The translations under genes were made by a program, and so were the position numbers. Shown here one piece after another: positions 25,901 through 32,952 of a stretch of DNA of 64,000 bases. The DNA is from Nocardia terrae (GTDB lineage Bacteria; Actinomycetota; Actinomycetes; Mycobacteriales; Mycobacteriaceae). The stretch spans positions 682,001-746,000 of the forward strand of contig NZ_WRPP01000002.1 of assembly GCF_009760405.1 (NCBI RefSeq), read 5' to 3'. Numbering within the stretch: the first letter of the stretch is position 1; each line of letters begins with the position of its first letter. The notes beneath the pieces were generated by a model that had not been told where the DNA came from, did no database searches, and saw only the letters and a list, made by a program, of their open reading frames with translations.

Positions 25901-27327
25901 GCCAGCCGATCGGCGCCGCGCCGAGCCGCTTCGCGGGCAGCGACATCGGACCGCGCCGACACCACGTAGGGCAACAGACCCGAACCGCCGCCGATCGGTC
26001 CGGCGCTCGTCCCTGCGCGGACGGCTGTGTCGGGGGCGGCGATGATCACGTGGGCGTTCGCGCCACCCATGCCGAACGAGTTCACGCCGACGATCCGGCG
26101 GCCGTCCGGCATCGGTTGGACGGTGCGTGCGGGTGCCAAGCCCAGACCCTCGAAGTCGATCGCCGGGTTCAAATGCTCGGCGTGCAGCGACGGGGCGATC
26201 CGGCCGTGTCGAATCATGAGAATTCCCTTCAGAATTCCCGCGATCCCCGCCGCCGCCTCCAGATGTCCGATATTGGTCTTCACCGAACCGATCGGCAGCG
26301 GGGCACCGGTGCGTGGGCGGCCCAGGGCGCGGCCGATCGCCTCACATTCGACCGGATCGCCCGCGGGGGTACCGGTACCGTGCGCCTCGAAGTAGGTGAG
26401 GTCGTTCGCCTCGACTCCGGCCCGCTCGTACACCTCCCGCAGCAATGCGGCCTGCGCGTCCACGCCGGGGTGCGCGAGTCCCCGCGTGCGGCCGTCGCAG
26501 TTGGTGCGGCTGCCCAGGATCACCGCGTATACGCGATCGTCATCGGCCAGCGCGTCGGCGAGGCGCTTGAGCACCAGGACACCTCCGCCCTCGGCTCGCG
26601 CATAGCCGTCGGCCTCCGCGGAGAAGGCGCGACTACGCCCTCCGATCCCCAAAGCGCCTGCTTTGCAGGCCAATACATACTCATGCGGATTGACCAGCGC
26701 GTTCACCGCGCCGGCCAGTGCCAGGCGGCTGCGCCCCAGCTGGAGGCTCTCACAGGCCAGGTGCACCGCCACCAGCGCCGAGGAACACGCCGTGTCGACC
26801 ATGACACTGGGGCCGCGCAGATCCAGGAAGTAGGACACGCGGTTGGGTGCGGCGGTACCCAGGGTGCCGAGCATGGTCGTCGTGTCGACGGAGGCGAGGT
26901 CACGGGTCTGCAGGCCGCCGTAGCCACGCTCGAAAAGACCGACGTACACACCGGTGTCCGTGCCTGCCAGCGTTGCCGGGTCGATCCCGGCGTCGTCGAT
27001 GGCATCGACGGCCATTTCCAGCAGAAGTCGATGCTGCGGATCGAGTCTGGCCGCCTCGCGGGGCGAGACGCCGAAATACTCCGCATCCCAGCTCGCGATG
27101 TCCTCGAGAAAGCCACCGGCGAACGTGTAGCTCTTACCGGACCGGCGCGGATCGGGCGAGTAGAACGACTCCCGGTCGAACCGATCGGCAGGCGCCTCGG
27201 CGACCAGATCGCGTTCCTCGATCAGCGCCGACCACAGCTTATCGAGAGTGTCGATGCCGCCGGGAAGCCGGCACCCGGCCCCCACGATGGCGATGGCGTT
27301 CTGCGGCAGCGGGGAATGCGTATCCAC
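19993..27327 (-). CDS. Single-module highly reducing type I PKS with C-methyltransferase
   Basis: 2444 residues from a GTG at 27327, seven bases after GGAGG. Domain order: KS (~11-430; Cys181 in DTACSSA, His316 in EAHGTGT, His355 in KTNIGHLEA), AT (~530-825; GHSVGE with Ser621, YAFHS), DH (~890-1155; His920 in ADHRVDSAVVMP, Asp1079), C-methyltransferase (~1335-1545; EVGGGTG), a linker or structural KR part, ER (~1755-2070; HAATSGVGLAA), KR (~2090-2270; TGGTSGLG, Tyr2238, Asn2242) and ACP (Ser2397 in GVDSLMA). There is no thioesterase. The GHSVG/YAFHS pattern suggests malonyl loading, with methyl branches from SAM. This is the architecture of fungal highly reducing iterative PKSs; the product is probably a reduced, methyl-branched chain. 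Confidence 0.93.
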   Translation of the reverse strand: MDTHSPLPQNAIAIVGAGCRLPGGIDTLDKLWSALIEERDLVAEAPADRFDRESFYSPDPRRSGKSYTFAGGFLEDIASWDAEYFGVSPREAARLDPQHRLLLEMAVDAIDDAGIDPATLAGTDTGVYVGLFERGYGGLQTRDLASVDTTTMLGTLGTAAPNRVSYFLDLRGPSVMVDTACSSALVAVHLACESLQLGRSRLALAGAVNALVNPHEYVLACKAGALGIGGRSRAFSAEADGYARAEGGGVLVLKRLADALADDDRVYAVILGSRTNCDGRTRGLAHPGVDAQAALLREVYERAGVEANDLTYFEAHGTGTPAGDPVECEAIGRALGRPRTGAPLPIGSVKTNIGHLEAAAGIAGILKGILMIRHGRIAPSLHAEHLNPAIDFEGLGLAPARTVQPMPDGRRIVGVNSFGMGGANAHVIIAAPDTAVRAGTSAGPIGGGSGLLPYVVSARSDVAAREAARRGADRLAGASPDEFYDLAYTACRRRGQHGYRAAVLADSPVSAAEQLRAAEPVSAVRSGKTAFVFSGNGSQWHGMGAALLRESIVFAAAIEEIDGICEPLLGWSITTELRASAERSRLSLTEVAQPLLFAVQVGSVRMLDELGVRPSAVVGHSVGEVAAAYTAGVFDLATACRVIAERSAAQAITAGRGRMAAAGLGFAEAERVLADYREHLEIAGVNSESDVTLAGAPWALEEVGAELARRDVFFRMLGLDYAFHSAAMDPIEPILRGRLAGLRAVDPVIPMLSTVTAGPLRGTEADAAYWWRNVREPVLFAPAIDALAAQEFDVFVEIGPHPVLGGYLRKLGADRPTAIVPTMTRSDDSPSRIRTAAATVIAAGGAVDWNRWFPRPGAVANLPAYPWQRERHWHGEPQWWSRRVGDGRDEHPLLGERADLAQPTWRLDVEPHRLPWLADHRVDSAVVMPAAAYVEMAVAAGNTVLDAPVELVGFGDLRALTLPWDDPAMDVRTQASVNEDDGAVVVASRSGAGNWQVNARGVVRSLVDAPPAPVKPDALADENRWEHEEFYTAMQAVGLVYGPAFRVLRTLRIGDGELVAEYDAPYPDADFVAHPMVLDAALQAVMPLLANDRLYLPSGFDAVKVWRRPAAAGLIVVRLTDPASLQPAADITIADVDGTVSIAMTGVRLRFQRSVTVPLQHDVTVLRAAPRIGERTGGYPLPGCGSLVAAAAERLGDAATRDRRAYADQLARTGVFHAHLAARTLAEFVPGDVEFTAADIIAAGADAKYAAMVDVLIALAHDGGLLERVGDGAGERWRVHGTAAPDALFRALVADFPEVTTVPLVFGRVAARIPEVLRGELDAVELIFSEADAHFVERTYSTGPANVDNLRRATAVVRELVERWPADRPLRILEVGGGTGMVTSQLLPLLPADRTRYVFTDVSQWFLPKAETRFQDYDFVEYRLLDLDRSPLEQGFAAGEFDVVVGGYVLHAAADVRAALRGVGELLADGGDLIAVEIHDTATAAVCFGVLESFWGFTDSELRTRSPLLAVPQWEKVLADSGFTEVAVFGDGLDPVLNSVLVARHPGSEAIGDPLAVGGPVAAADWLVAAEPADASLADELCERLPGGGTRIPLAADDSDWSAALAGTGGDDGPNIVLLLGGSEMSGDVDATLGRAAVLRAIATAVIRGGYSPNLWLVTRPSGMFGAPEAAEHPVDAAVWAMTRVLVTEQPGITLRAVSLDRTRRPLDRLMAELLDPGEEDEIVLTAHGRFVPRHRRLPRSTVPGTDVARYALRVANPGPSYRISWTEMPDVRPGPGEVVIEVAAVALNNRDVMQALGRTEPQPGVDDHPVCFDCAGVVCEVGEGVTTVRPGDRVFAITLGAGASRVVTRADLVGLIPDGMTFTQAATLPVVSVTVHRALHDLARLEPGETVLIHAATSGVGLAALHYAQRIGATVVATAGTPVKRDLLRMLGVDHVFDSRDLRFADRIRAAVGQVDVVLNSLTGEAVTRSMELLRPAGRFIELGPIDPQLHAGGSAVAVPRSLLVAAVDIHDQSVNRHENDACLPEVVEAVRTGMYRPLPHSVYPADRAVEAFRALQHSQHVGKIVISLDPPPSSVGKRASVPAFDPEAAYVVTGGTSGLGAESARWLVDHGARTLALVGRRGAATPGAAQLLAELDARGARATAHAVDVTDARQVRTLLSTLESDGHPVRGIIHAAALFDDSPTVEYTDDRLRAVLAAKMDGARILDELTRDRQLDFFVNFSSFVHTVANRNQSGYVAANAYEEAVVHARRQAGLPGLAVLWGAISDFGHVARNDLSDSLAGLGFGVCDAATSVAAMGGLLDSGAAVVTAQTPDWGRLAAMFPLVSRPRFAGMLSATPVRDGEERRLSQLIAQAPDEQAAESAQAAVAGLIARILQTTPDRVQPSRRLDELGVDSLMATEVTVAIRRQFDCDVPLLEVASSTVTDLARRLMLRMRESAGSTR

Positions 27328-27377
27328 GGGATTACCTCCACCGAATGAGAGACCGGACGCAAGGTTGTGACCGCAAG

Positions 27378-27391
27378 ATTGCTGAAGCAAT
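27378..27391. promoter_or_regulatory. Palindrome in the PKS leader region
   Basis: ATTGCT-GA-AGCAAT is a perfect inverted repeat 50 bases upstream of the PKS start, in the 166-base gap between the PKS and the tandem-TetR gene. It could be an operator for that regulator. No second copy of exactly this sequence was noticed in front of the mce operon. Confidence 0.35.
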
Positions 27392-27493
27392 GGGAGTTCC
27401 GAGAAGAGCGATCAAATTGCCAGATCAGGCACTGCATTGTCATGGTAGAACAGTGATGCCAGCTGGTTGCGCTATTCATTCGATCTCAGGTGG

Positions 27494-28744
27494 TTACGCC
27501 TTGGGAAAGATCGCTTGTCCAGTTCCGGGTCCGAACAGGACGGCCTCCATCAGGCGGATCACCCACTGGCGCTGGCATATTCGTTCGGTGTCGCCGAAGA
27601 CGCGACCGTAGTCGACCACCAGGCCGAGGGCGGCGTGGACGAGGATCTGGCCCTCGATCGGGGTGAGTTCGGGGCGCACGCGGACCAGCAGGGCCGCCCA
27701 CTCGGACACGACCAGTCGCTGAACTACGCGAAGGGTGGCGCGTTCGTCGTCGGGGACGTGGCCGAATTCGGCGAAGTAGACGTAGATCAGCTCGCGTTCG
27801 TCGAAGGCGCCCGCTACGTACATGTCGATGAGCTTGGCCAAAGCTTCGGCGGCGCTGGAGGATTCGGCCAGGGTGGGGCCGATGACGGCCGACATGCGGT
27901 CCGCGGCCCGGCGGAAGACGGCGTTGAGCAGATCGCCCTTGCCGCGGTAGAAGCGGTAGACGGCCGAGGCCGAGGGCAGGCCCGCGGCGGCGGCGATGTC
28001 CTCCATGCTGACATTCGGGTAGCCGCGTTCGTAGAAGAGCCGGACCGCTCGGTGCAGCAGCAGTTCGTGTTTGAGCCTCGGGGGTATCTCCACGGCACGC
28101 GGTGCGGGCGCGGGCCGCGCCGGTGCCGGGAGGTCGGCTTCGATCAATGCCCAGCAGGCCGAATGCAGCAGCGCGGCCAAGGGTTTCGCGGCCAACGTGA
28201 CCCGGTGGTCGCCGAGCCCGCTCACCGCGCTGAAGACGCCGACGGCCTTGACCCGGCGTTCGCGCTCGGACAGCTCCGGCCGGGCCGCGCCGATCAGCTC
28301 GCTCAACTCGGTGAGCGCCGTGGCGAAATGCCCGTCCACCGTGAGCTTGTCGGGCTCGTCGAGGTAGCGGTGCTCCCAGCGGGCCAGTCCGACGGTGGCG
28401 CGATTGACGACGGTCTCGGCGATGATGCCGTCGATGGCGTAGCCGAGGCGGCGCGGCGCGGGCCAGTCGGCCGCCACCTCGGGCAGACTCACCGCGGCCA
28501 CCGTCACCTCGCTCAGCCGTAGCAGCTCACCGGCGAAGAGCGCGTATTTGCTCGGATAGTGCCGGTAGAGCGCGGTCGAGCTGATGCCGAGCCGGGTCGC
28601 GATGTCCTCCATGCTGACCCGGTGATAGCCCAGCGCCGCGAATTCGGCCGCCGATACCGCCGCGATCTGGGCCCGCCGGTTCTTGGGGCGTCGGCGCACC
28701 GCCCGCGCTCCTGATTCGGGCGCGGGCGTGCCTGCCGGGTTCAC
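27494..28744 (-). CDS. Tandem TetR regulator, Mce3R-like
   Basis: 416 residues containing two TetR units in one chain. HTH 1 is at ~25-70 (VSMEDIATRLGISSTALYRHYPSKYALF) and HTH 2 at ~230-275 (VSMEDIAAAAGLPSASAVYRFYRGKGDLL). M. tuberculosis Mce3R, the repressor of the mce3 operon and lipid genes, has the same tandem layout and length. Its GTG start overlaps the stop of the last mce-operon gene (28741-28744, GTGA), so it can be co-translated with the operon and could give negative feedback. It lies between the mce operon and the PKS on the same strand and may control both. Confidence 0.86.
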   Translation of the reverse strand: MNPAGTPAPESGARAVRRRPKNRRAQIAAVSAAEFAALGYHRVSMEDIATRLGISSTALYRHYPSKYALFAGELLRLSEVTVAAVSLPEVAADWPAPRRLGYAIDGIIAETVVNRATVGLARWEHRYLDEPDKLTVDGHFATALTELSELIGAARPELSERERRVKAVGVFSAVSGLGDHRVTLAAKPLAALLHSACWALIEADLPAPARPAPAPRAVEIPPRLKHELLLHRAVRLFYERGYPNVSMEDIAAAAGLPSASAVYRFYRGKGDLLNAVFRRAADRMSAVIGPTLAESSSAAEALAKLIDMYVAGAFDERELIYVYFAEFGHVPDDERATLRVVQRLVVSEWAALLVRVRPELTPIEGQILVHAALGLVVDYGRVFGDTERICQRQWVIRLMEAVLFGPGTGQAIFPKA

Positions 28745-29526
28745 TGCTGCGGCTGCTGCGCCAGCGGCGAATTCACCTTGTTCACCAACCAGCGATCACC
28801 GGAGCGCTCCAACCGCATCACCATCGACAGCTGACCGGGGGCGGGCTTGCCTTGGGTGCCCAGGCTGGTGATGGTCTGCCCGATCACCACGATGGCCTCC
28901 GCCGAATTCCGGTCCGCATTGCGCACCGCGCACTGCACGTCGGTGGCCTTCGACACCACCTGCCCCTGCGACAGCACCTCCCGCAAATCCTTGCTGGTGG
29001 AATCGAATTGCTTACGCCAGTCACCGGTCGCACCGTCCATGACCGCCGAGAAATAGGCATCGAGATTCTTGGCGTCATAGGTCGCCAGCACCGGCGCGTA
29101 CCGGCACGCCGCGGCCCGCGCCTGCTCCTGAGCGGCCAGCAGATCCTTGTCATGCGAATCGCGCTGGTAGAAGACAATGCCCGCCCCGGCCGAGGCGACG
29201 AGCGCGATCACCGCCGCCGCCCGCAGCGCGATCCGCCCGCGCTTCCCCAGCGCCGGAGTCGCCCCACCCCGCGCCAACGATTTCCGCACGCGCGCAACCA
29301 CACTGGATGATCCGCTGGGCCGGGTCGGCGAGGGCTCGTCCTCGGCCTCGCCACCCGCTGCCGCGGACGCCGGGTTCCCGGCATCGGTCGCTTCCGATTC
29401 TTCGGTCCCGCTCACGACTGTGTTCCCGGCGGTGCCGGTGGCCACGACCTCGACGGCGTCGATGGCCGAGTCGGCGTTGACAGCATCGGTCTCGGCCGGG
29501 ACCGGCTGGATCTCGTTGTTGCTCAT
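28741..29526 (-). CDS. Mce-associated membrane protein
   Basis: 261 residues from the ATG at 29526, with AGGAGA upstream. The first ~105 residues are acidic and low-complexity, then comes one membrane helix (IALRAAAVIALVASAGAGIVFY), then an extracytoplasmic NTF2-like domain ending in SGDRWLVNKVNSPL. This is the usual plan of Mas proteins encoded at the end of mce operons; they are thought to stabilise the Mce complex in the envelope. It overlaps the tandem TetR gene downstream. The long acidic N-terminus facing the cytosol is more extended than in many homologues. Confidence 0.85.
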   Translation of the reverse strand: MSNNEIQPVPAETDAVNADSAIDAVEVVATGTAGNTVVSGTEESEATDAGNPASAAAGGEAEDEPSPTRPSGSSSVVARVRKSLARGGATPALGKRGRIALRAAAVIALVASAGAGIVFYQRDSHDKDLLAAQEQARAAACRYAPVLATYDAKNLDAYFSAVMDGATGDWRKQFDSTSKDLREVLSQGQVVSKATDVQCAVRNADRNSAEAIVVIGQTITSLGTQGKPAPGQLSMVMRLERSGDRWLVNKVNSPLAQQPQQ

Positions 29527-29555
29527 GGGAAGTCTCCTGGGCTGGTCGGGGCGAG

Positions 29556-30731
29556 TTACCGGGGGATGGGCTGGGACAGTTCGTTGCCGGTGGCCCCCGG
29601 CGGGGTGGTGGCTCCGTTGTCGGGCACGTCGGGGCGGGGGGCGTTGGCCGAGCCGCGGATCTGGAGGGCCGGGTTGGAGGTGACGCAATAGTTGTAGAGG
29701 CGGATGCGGGTGTCGGTCTGGATGTCGGTGGGTACCACGGGGATGGTGTCGTAGTCGCAGCTGGGGCGGGGCCAGGGGTCGACGAGGGTGTTGTAGGCGC
29801 CGTCGTGGGCGGGGATGCCGAGGGCCTCGGAGCCCGCGCGCAGGGCCGGGAAGAGGGCGGCGATGGCGGGGGCGCGCAGTTTGGCGGCCTTGGTGACGGC
29901 CACGAAGTTGGTCACCAGATTGGTGATGGGGTCCTGGGTTTCGGTGAGGAAGCCGTTGAGGGTCGCCAGCTGGCCGGGGCCCTGTTGCAGGAGTTTGCGC
30001 AGTTCCTGGTCGGCGGAGGCGAACTGGTCGAACAGCACGCCGCCGGCCTTGGTGAGGGTGCCCAGGTCGGGCTGGGCGTGCTGGGTGGTGTCGGCGATGA
30101 CCTCGAGGTTCTCGATGAGCTGCCGGGTCTGGGGGAGCAGTCCGTCGAGTCCGCTCATGGCGCGGCTGAGGCCGGAGATCATGTCGCGCAGGCGATCCGG
30201 GCCACCGGCGAGGGCCTTGTCGAGTTCGTCGATGATCACGTTCAGCCGGTCGGGGTTCATGCCGCCGATGAGGTCGCTGAGGTTGGCGAACACCGACTGG
30301 ATCTGCACCGGAACCCCGGTGTGCGCCCGCTCCACCAGCGCGCCGTCGCGCAGGTAGGGCCCGGTGTCGGAGTCGGGCCGGAAGTCCAGGTACTGCTCCC
30401 CGGCCGCGGAGAGCCGTCCGACCGCGACGGTGCCGCCGACGGGAATGTGTGCGCTGTCGTCGATTTCGGTGACGGCGGCGACACCGTCCCCGGCGGCGTG
30501 GACGTCGGTGACCTTGCCGACCCGGCTGCCCCGGAAGGTGACGTCGTTGCCGGGCAGCAGCCCGCCGGAGGAACTCAACTCGACGGTCACCGAATAGGTG
30601 TGCGGAATCGGGTTGAACCGCAACACATATCCGCCGATGTATCCCGACCCGAGGATCAGCACCACGATCAGCCCGAGGTTCGCGATCGCGATGCGGTGGC
30701 GGACCACCCAGTGCCACAGTGGCGGATTCAT
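29556..30731 (-). CDS. mceF: MCE-family protein, position F
   Basis: 391 residues. One N-terminal membrane helix (IAIANLGLIVVLILGSGYIGGY), then the MCE domain (~40-125; YSVTVELSSSGGLLPGNDVTFRGSRVGKV), then a long helical region and a C-terminal tail rich in Pro and Asn. MceF is the last of six MCE proteins that assemble into a periplasmic conduit for lipid import. Its start overlaps the mceE stop by 4 bases (30728-30731). The gap to the Mce-associated gene is 29 bases. Confidence 0.92.
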   Translation of the reverse strand: MNPPLWHWVVRHRIAIANLGLIVVLILGSGYIGGYVLRFNPIPHTYSVTVELSSSGGLLPGNDVTFRGSRVGKVTDVHAAGDGVAAVTEIDDSAHIPVGGTVAVGRLSAAGEQYLDFRPDSDTGPYLRDGALVERAHTGVPVQIQSVFANLSDLIGGMNPDRLNVIIDELDKALAGGPDRLRDMISGLSRAMSGLDGLLPQTRQLIENLEVIADTTQHAQPDLGTLTKAGGVLFDQFASADQELRKLLQQGPGQLATLNGFLTETQDPITNLVTNFVAVTKAAKLRAPAIAALFPALRAGSEALGIPAHDGAYNTLVDPWPRPSCDYDTIPVVPTDIQTDTRIRLYNYCVTSNPALQIRGSANAPRPDVPDNGATTPPGATGNELSQPIPR

Positions 30732-31849
30732 CGATCCCCTCCCTGCTCGGGCTGGGTGTCCGGTTGCCGGGGCGGGCTGGTGACCCGCCCGAACACCTTC
30801 TCCAGCACCTGCGCCAGGCTTCCGATGAACTGCCCGACATCCCCGAGTTCGGGCCAGCGGCTGCCGCTGGGATCGGTGAGGGCGCCGACGCTCAGATACG
30901 ACACGGTCGCCGCCACCGCCAGCGCGGGCCCGCGCAGGCTGGCCATGAGCGACGGATAGATCTGATGCAGCCCGTCCAGCGCTCCCGTCAGCTGATCGCT
31001 CTGCGCGAAGCCGGACATGAGCGCCTGAATGCTGGTGAACAGCCCGACGAAATCGCCACCGGTGGTGTCGGCGAAGTCGCCGAGCGCGTCGGTGGTGGTG
31101 GCGACCTTGGCCAGCAGGTCCACGATCTGCTGATTGTTCTCGGTCAGCAGCGCGATGAGTCCGGGGAATGTGTCGGCGGCCTGCCCGAGTTGGGCCTTGC
31201 GCCGCGCCAATTCGCCCGAGAGCGAGTTCATTCCGCCCAGCACCTGGTCGATATCGCCGGTGCGCGCGTTGAGCGCCGAGATGGCGGCGGTCATCTCGGT
31301 GATCAGATGCGACAGCTCCGGCGCGCGCCCGGCGAACATGGAGTTCATCTCGCCGGTGATCTTGGCGGCCTGATTGATGCCGCCGCCGTTGAGCAGCAGC
31401 GAGATCGACATCATGAGCTGCTCCACCGACGCCCCCGCCGCGGTGTGGTCGAGGCCGATGCTGTCGCCGTCGCGCAGCGGCTCCCCGGCCTCCTGTGCCG
31501 AGGGCAGGGTCATGGCCACGAACATGTCGCCGAGCGGAGTGCCCTGGCGCAGTTCGACGGTGGTGCCCTTGGGCAGCCGGATGTCCTGGCGGATGAGCAT
31601 CTGCACGTCGGCGAGGAAATTCGTCGTCTTGATCCTGGTGACCACCCCGATATCGGTGCCGCCGATCTTGACGTGCGCGTGGTCGGGCAGGTTGAGGGCG
31701 TCGGCGAAGGCCGCGTGCACGGTGTATCCGGGCGCGCCCAGACCGGGTTTGGGCATGGGCAGGGTGTCCACGGTGACCGCGCAGCCGGTGGCGGCCAGTA
31801 GGGTCGTCGCGGTGAGCAGGCCGCCCAGAGTCGTTGTGCGTAGTCTCAT
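30728..31849 (-). CDS. mceE: MCE-family lipoprotein, position E
   Basis: 373 residues with a lipobox (LLAATGC, Cys23), as in mycobacterial MceE/LprK proteins. The MCE domain follows (~40-125; YTVHAAFADALNLPDHAHVKIGGTDIGVVTRI) and then an extended helical region. The lipid anchor probably ties this subunit to the outer face of the inner membrane. The start overlaps the mceD stop by ATGA (31846-31849). Confidence 0.92.
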   Translation of the reverse strand: MRLRTTTLGGLLTATTLLAATGCAVTVDTLPMPKPGLGAPGYTVHAAFADALNLPDHAHVKIGGTDIGVVTRIKTTNFLADVQMLIRQDIRLPKGTTVELRQGTPLGDMFVAMTLPSAQEAGEPLRDGDSIGLDHTAAGASVEQLMMSISLLLNGGGINQAAKITGEMNSMFAGRAPELSHLITEMTAAISALNARTGDIDQVLGGMNSLSGELARRKAQLGQAADTFPGLIALLTENNQQIVDLLAKVATTTDALGDFADTTGGDFVGLFTSIQALMSGFAQSDQLTGALDGLHQIYPSLMASLRGPALAVAATVSYLSVGALTDPSGSRWPELGDVGQFIGSLAQVLEKVFGRVTSPPRQPDTQPEQGGDR

Positions 31850-32952
31850 TTCAGGTTCGCGATTCCCAGGAGTGCGGCGGTGAGGCCGAAGTCGGGGCCG
31901 AAGTCCTGTACCTTGCCGGTGCGGCAGCCGTCCAGCCGCAGCTGGATGCGCTGGCAGAAGGTCGACAGGATCTCGCTGTCGAGCAGCGACTTGTCGAGCA
32001 GGCCGTGCAGGCGCAGGGCCTGGTCCTCCTTGCTGGTGGCATTGGCGAGGTTCTGGAACATGAGCGGGCCCACGTCGACGATCTCGGTGAGGCCGCGGGC
32101 ATTGGCGCGCATCTGGTCGGTGATGCCGACGAAGCGGGTCAGCGCGCCGGCCAGCTGATCCTTGTTCTGCCCCACCAGGGTCGAGGTGTTGGTGACGAAG
32201 TCGTCGAGCTGCTTCAGCACCGCGTCGATGCCCGGGGCCTGCTCGCCCATGAGGTTCACCAGGTCGGTCAGGCGTCCGCTGAAATCGCGCACGGTCTGGT
32301 CGTTGGCGGCGATGACCTGGGTGATGTCATTGAGTTTGATGATGGTGTTGGAGATCTGGTCCTTGTTGGCGAAGGTGACCTCGAACGCCGAGGACAGCTG
32401 ATCGAGGGTCTCGCGCAGCTTGTCGCCATTGCCGTTGAGCAGCGGGAACAGGACGCGGCTGGCCATCGGCCCGGTCTGGTTGTCGCCCTTCAGTGCCTCG
32501 CCGAGCTGGGAGAAGGTGGCGAGGATGCGGTCGAGTTCGACGGGAACCCTGGTGTGCTCCAAGGGGATATAGGCACCGTCGGACAGCGTGGGACCGTCTC
32601 CGGTATAGGCCGGAGTCAACTCCACGTGACGATTCGTGATCAGCTGTGGATTCACCAGCGCCGCAAAGGCATCGGCGGGAATCTTGACATCGCGGTCCAC
32701 CGACATGGTGACCTGGACGTAACTGCCCTTGGGCGTGACGGTTTCGACGGTGCCGACCGGAACGCCCAGCACGGCAACGTCATTGCCCGCGTAGAGCCCC
32801 GCGACGTTCTCGAAGTCCGCCGTGATCTTCATCCGCGCCCCGAGGTAGTCCTTCGGCAGCGAGACGAGCGAGTCGGGCAGCAGTCCGCACGCGGAAGTGA
32901 GCAGTACCGCGGCGCAGACCGCGGCGAATTTGGATCGTCTGCGTAATGGCAT
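31846..32952 (-). CDS. mceD: MCE-family lipoprotein, position D
   Basis: 368 residues from an ATG at 32952 that shares one base with the mceC stop (TGATG). The N-terminus carries a second lipobox of the operon (LLTSACGLLP, Cys22). Then comes the MCE domain (MKITADFENVAGLYAGNDVAVLGVPVGTV) and coiled, hydrophilic helices. In M. tuberculosis only the E subunit is usually called the lipoprotein, so two adjacent lipid-anchored subunits are worth noting. Confidence 0.9.
   Translation of the reverse strand: MPLRRRSKFAAVCAAVLLTSACGLLPDSLVSLPKDYLGARMKITADFENVAGLYAGNDVAVLGVPVGTVETVTPKGSYVQVTMSVDRDVKIPADAFAALVNPQLITNRHVELTPAYTGDGPTLSDGAYIPLEHTRVPVELDRILATFSQLGEALKGDNQTGPMASRVLFPLLNGNGDKLRETLDQLSSAFEVTFANKDQISNTIIKLNDITQVIAANDQTVRDFSGRLTDLVNLMGEQAPGIDAVLKQLDDFVTNTSTLVGQNKDQLAGALTRFVGITDQMRANARGLTEIVDVGPLMFQNLANATSKEDQALRLHGLLDKSLLDSEILSTFCQRIQLRLDGCRTGKVQDFGPDFGLTAALLGIANLK

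Noticed and set aside
19993..27327. Mycocerosic-acid-synthase type PKS
   Set aside because: MAS-type enzymes lack the C-methyltransferase and are associated with FadD/Pap genes, which are absent here.
24925..27348. An 807-codon frame antisense to the PKS KS-AT region
   Set aside because: KS and AT active-site motifs on the minus strand settle the coding strand.
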